Below, in pieces: positions 7,033 to 7,321 of a stretch of 7,321 nt of DNA. Below the pieces are notes generated by a model, which saw nothing but the letters and a program-made list of their open reading frames with translations, was not told the origin of the DNA and did no database searches. Position 1 is the stretch's first letter. Each line of letters begins with the position of its first letter. The DNA is from Chitinophagaceae bacterium (lineage in GTDB: Bacteria > Bacteroidota > Bacteroidia > Chitinophagales > Chitinophagaceae). The position numbers and the translations under genes were made by a program. The stretch is taken from the NCBI GenBank assembly GCA_025455665.1, contig JALOMC010000262.1:1-7321 (forward strand). The letters run 5' to 3'.

Positions 7033-7321
7033 CAATCATAGCAGCGGCCGGGCCCCGGCTTACCTGTACGGTATCGCCTTGCAGGGTGGTTATTTCCGCC
7101 TTGCCATCGTAGCTGGTGGGTACTCCATTCAGTGCCAGCACAATAGCCAGCACTATTGAAAGCGGTAGTAAAATGCGGGTGATAGAAAGGGTAAACAGGC
7201 GCCAGAAGTTTCCCAGTTCTTGGCCGCCCTGTTGGCGCAGCGCATTCAATACCACGATGCCGGTAGCCATACCGGCTGCAGCCGATACAAATTGCAAAAA
7301 CATCACCACAAAATGCTGGGT

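Larger units (their letters stand above)
6021..7321 (-). pseudogene. kdpA: Potassium-transporting ATPase subunit A, 5' end outside window, internal deletion/frameshift
   Basis: KdpA is the K+ channel-like subunit of KdpFABC, with four filter repeats. The first visible frame enters at 7321 (TQHFVVMFLQFVSAAAGMAT), runs through the GNFWRLFTLSITRILLPLSI helix to GPAAAMIAI, and then hits TGA at 7015-7013. The rest is intact in another frame: WFGVNSAHPLENPNYFTN onward, counting residues from V of VNSA, with MEGKEVRFG (84-92), the third filter TTATSNGSVNAMHD (103-116), GGVGVG (137-142), IGRTPELLG-like VGRTPELLGRKI (161-172), HGFSEMLYEYTSSAANN (224-240) around the fourth filter, and the usual end FFPALALGPLAEAF. 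Between AI and WFG the family has K-x-LGTNGGG without length variation. Here only AA remains, so about 25 nt are missing and the second filter is lost. The stop and a GTG overlap as GTGA, so the second half could in principle be re-initiated. The N-terminal half and start lie beyond the window. Confidence 0.92.

Noticed and set aside
7010..7035. Programmed ribosomal frameshifting in kdpA
   Set aside because: Frameshifting would restore the frame but not the missing nine conserved codons, and there is no slippery run at the site. A deletion explains both facts.
1..7321. CRISPR arrays, insertion sequences, tRNA or rRNA genes, riboswitches
   Set aside because: Nearly all bases are accounted for by the six minus-strand genes. 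I saw no direct repeat array, terminal inverted repeats or RNA-like sequence; the frequent CAGC/GCTG words reflect codon use for Gln, Leu and Ala.

Overview
The window holds one block of genes, all on the minus strand: a kdp high-affinity potassium (K+) uptake and sensing operon. The organism is very probably a member of Bacteroidota, and Chitinophagaceae or a relative is my best guess. The reasons are a KdpD reduced to its N-terminal sensor and USP domains, a separate membrane histidine kinase directly downstream, an outer-membrane beta-barrel gene between kdpC and kdpD, and A-rich gene starts without clear Shine-Dalgarno sequences. All family assignments come from reading the translations; no search was run.

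In transcription order (high to low coordinates) the layout is: kdpA (enters at the window end 7321, stops at 6021), kdpB (5985-3913), kdpC (3891-3319), an outer-membrane beta-barrel gene (3287-2233), kdpD sensor/USP (2227-1070), and a histidine kinase (1073, running off the window at 1). Gaps are 35, 21, 31, 5 and -4 bases. There is no room for internal promoters or terminators of the usual kind, and no intergenic stretch over 300 bases. The operon promoter, the start of kdpA, any kdpF, the kinase C-terminus and any response regulator lie outside the window. The plus strand carries no gene I can support.

KdpA (K+ pore), KdpB (P-type ATPase) and KdpC (accessory subunit) form the inner-membrane KdpFABC pump. 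The barrel protein would sit in the outer membrane, perhaps as the route for K+ or as a partner. KdpD-N and the kinase together should replace the single KdpD sensor kinase of Proteobacteria.

The most notable observation is a set of apparent small deletions in otherwise well-conserved genes. kdpA lacks about 25 nt exactly where the second selectivity-filter loop (LGTNGGG) should be, and is frameshifted there. The barrel gene lacks about 28 nt near codon 92 and is also frameshifted. The histidine kinase appears to lack, in frame, roughly 25-30 residues of the first half of its HAMP domain. kdpB, kdpC and kdpD look intact. Either the operon is decaying or the assembly dropped short segments; the sequence alone cannot decide.
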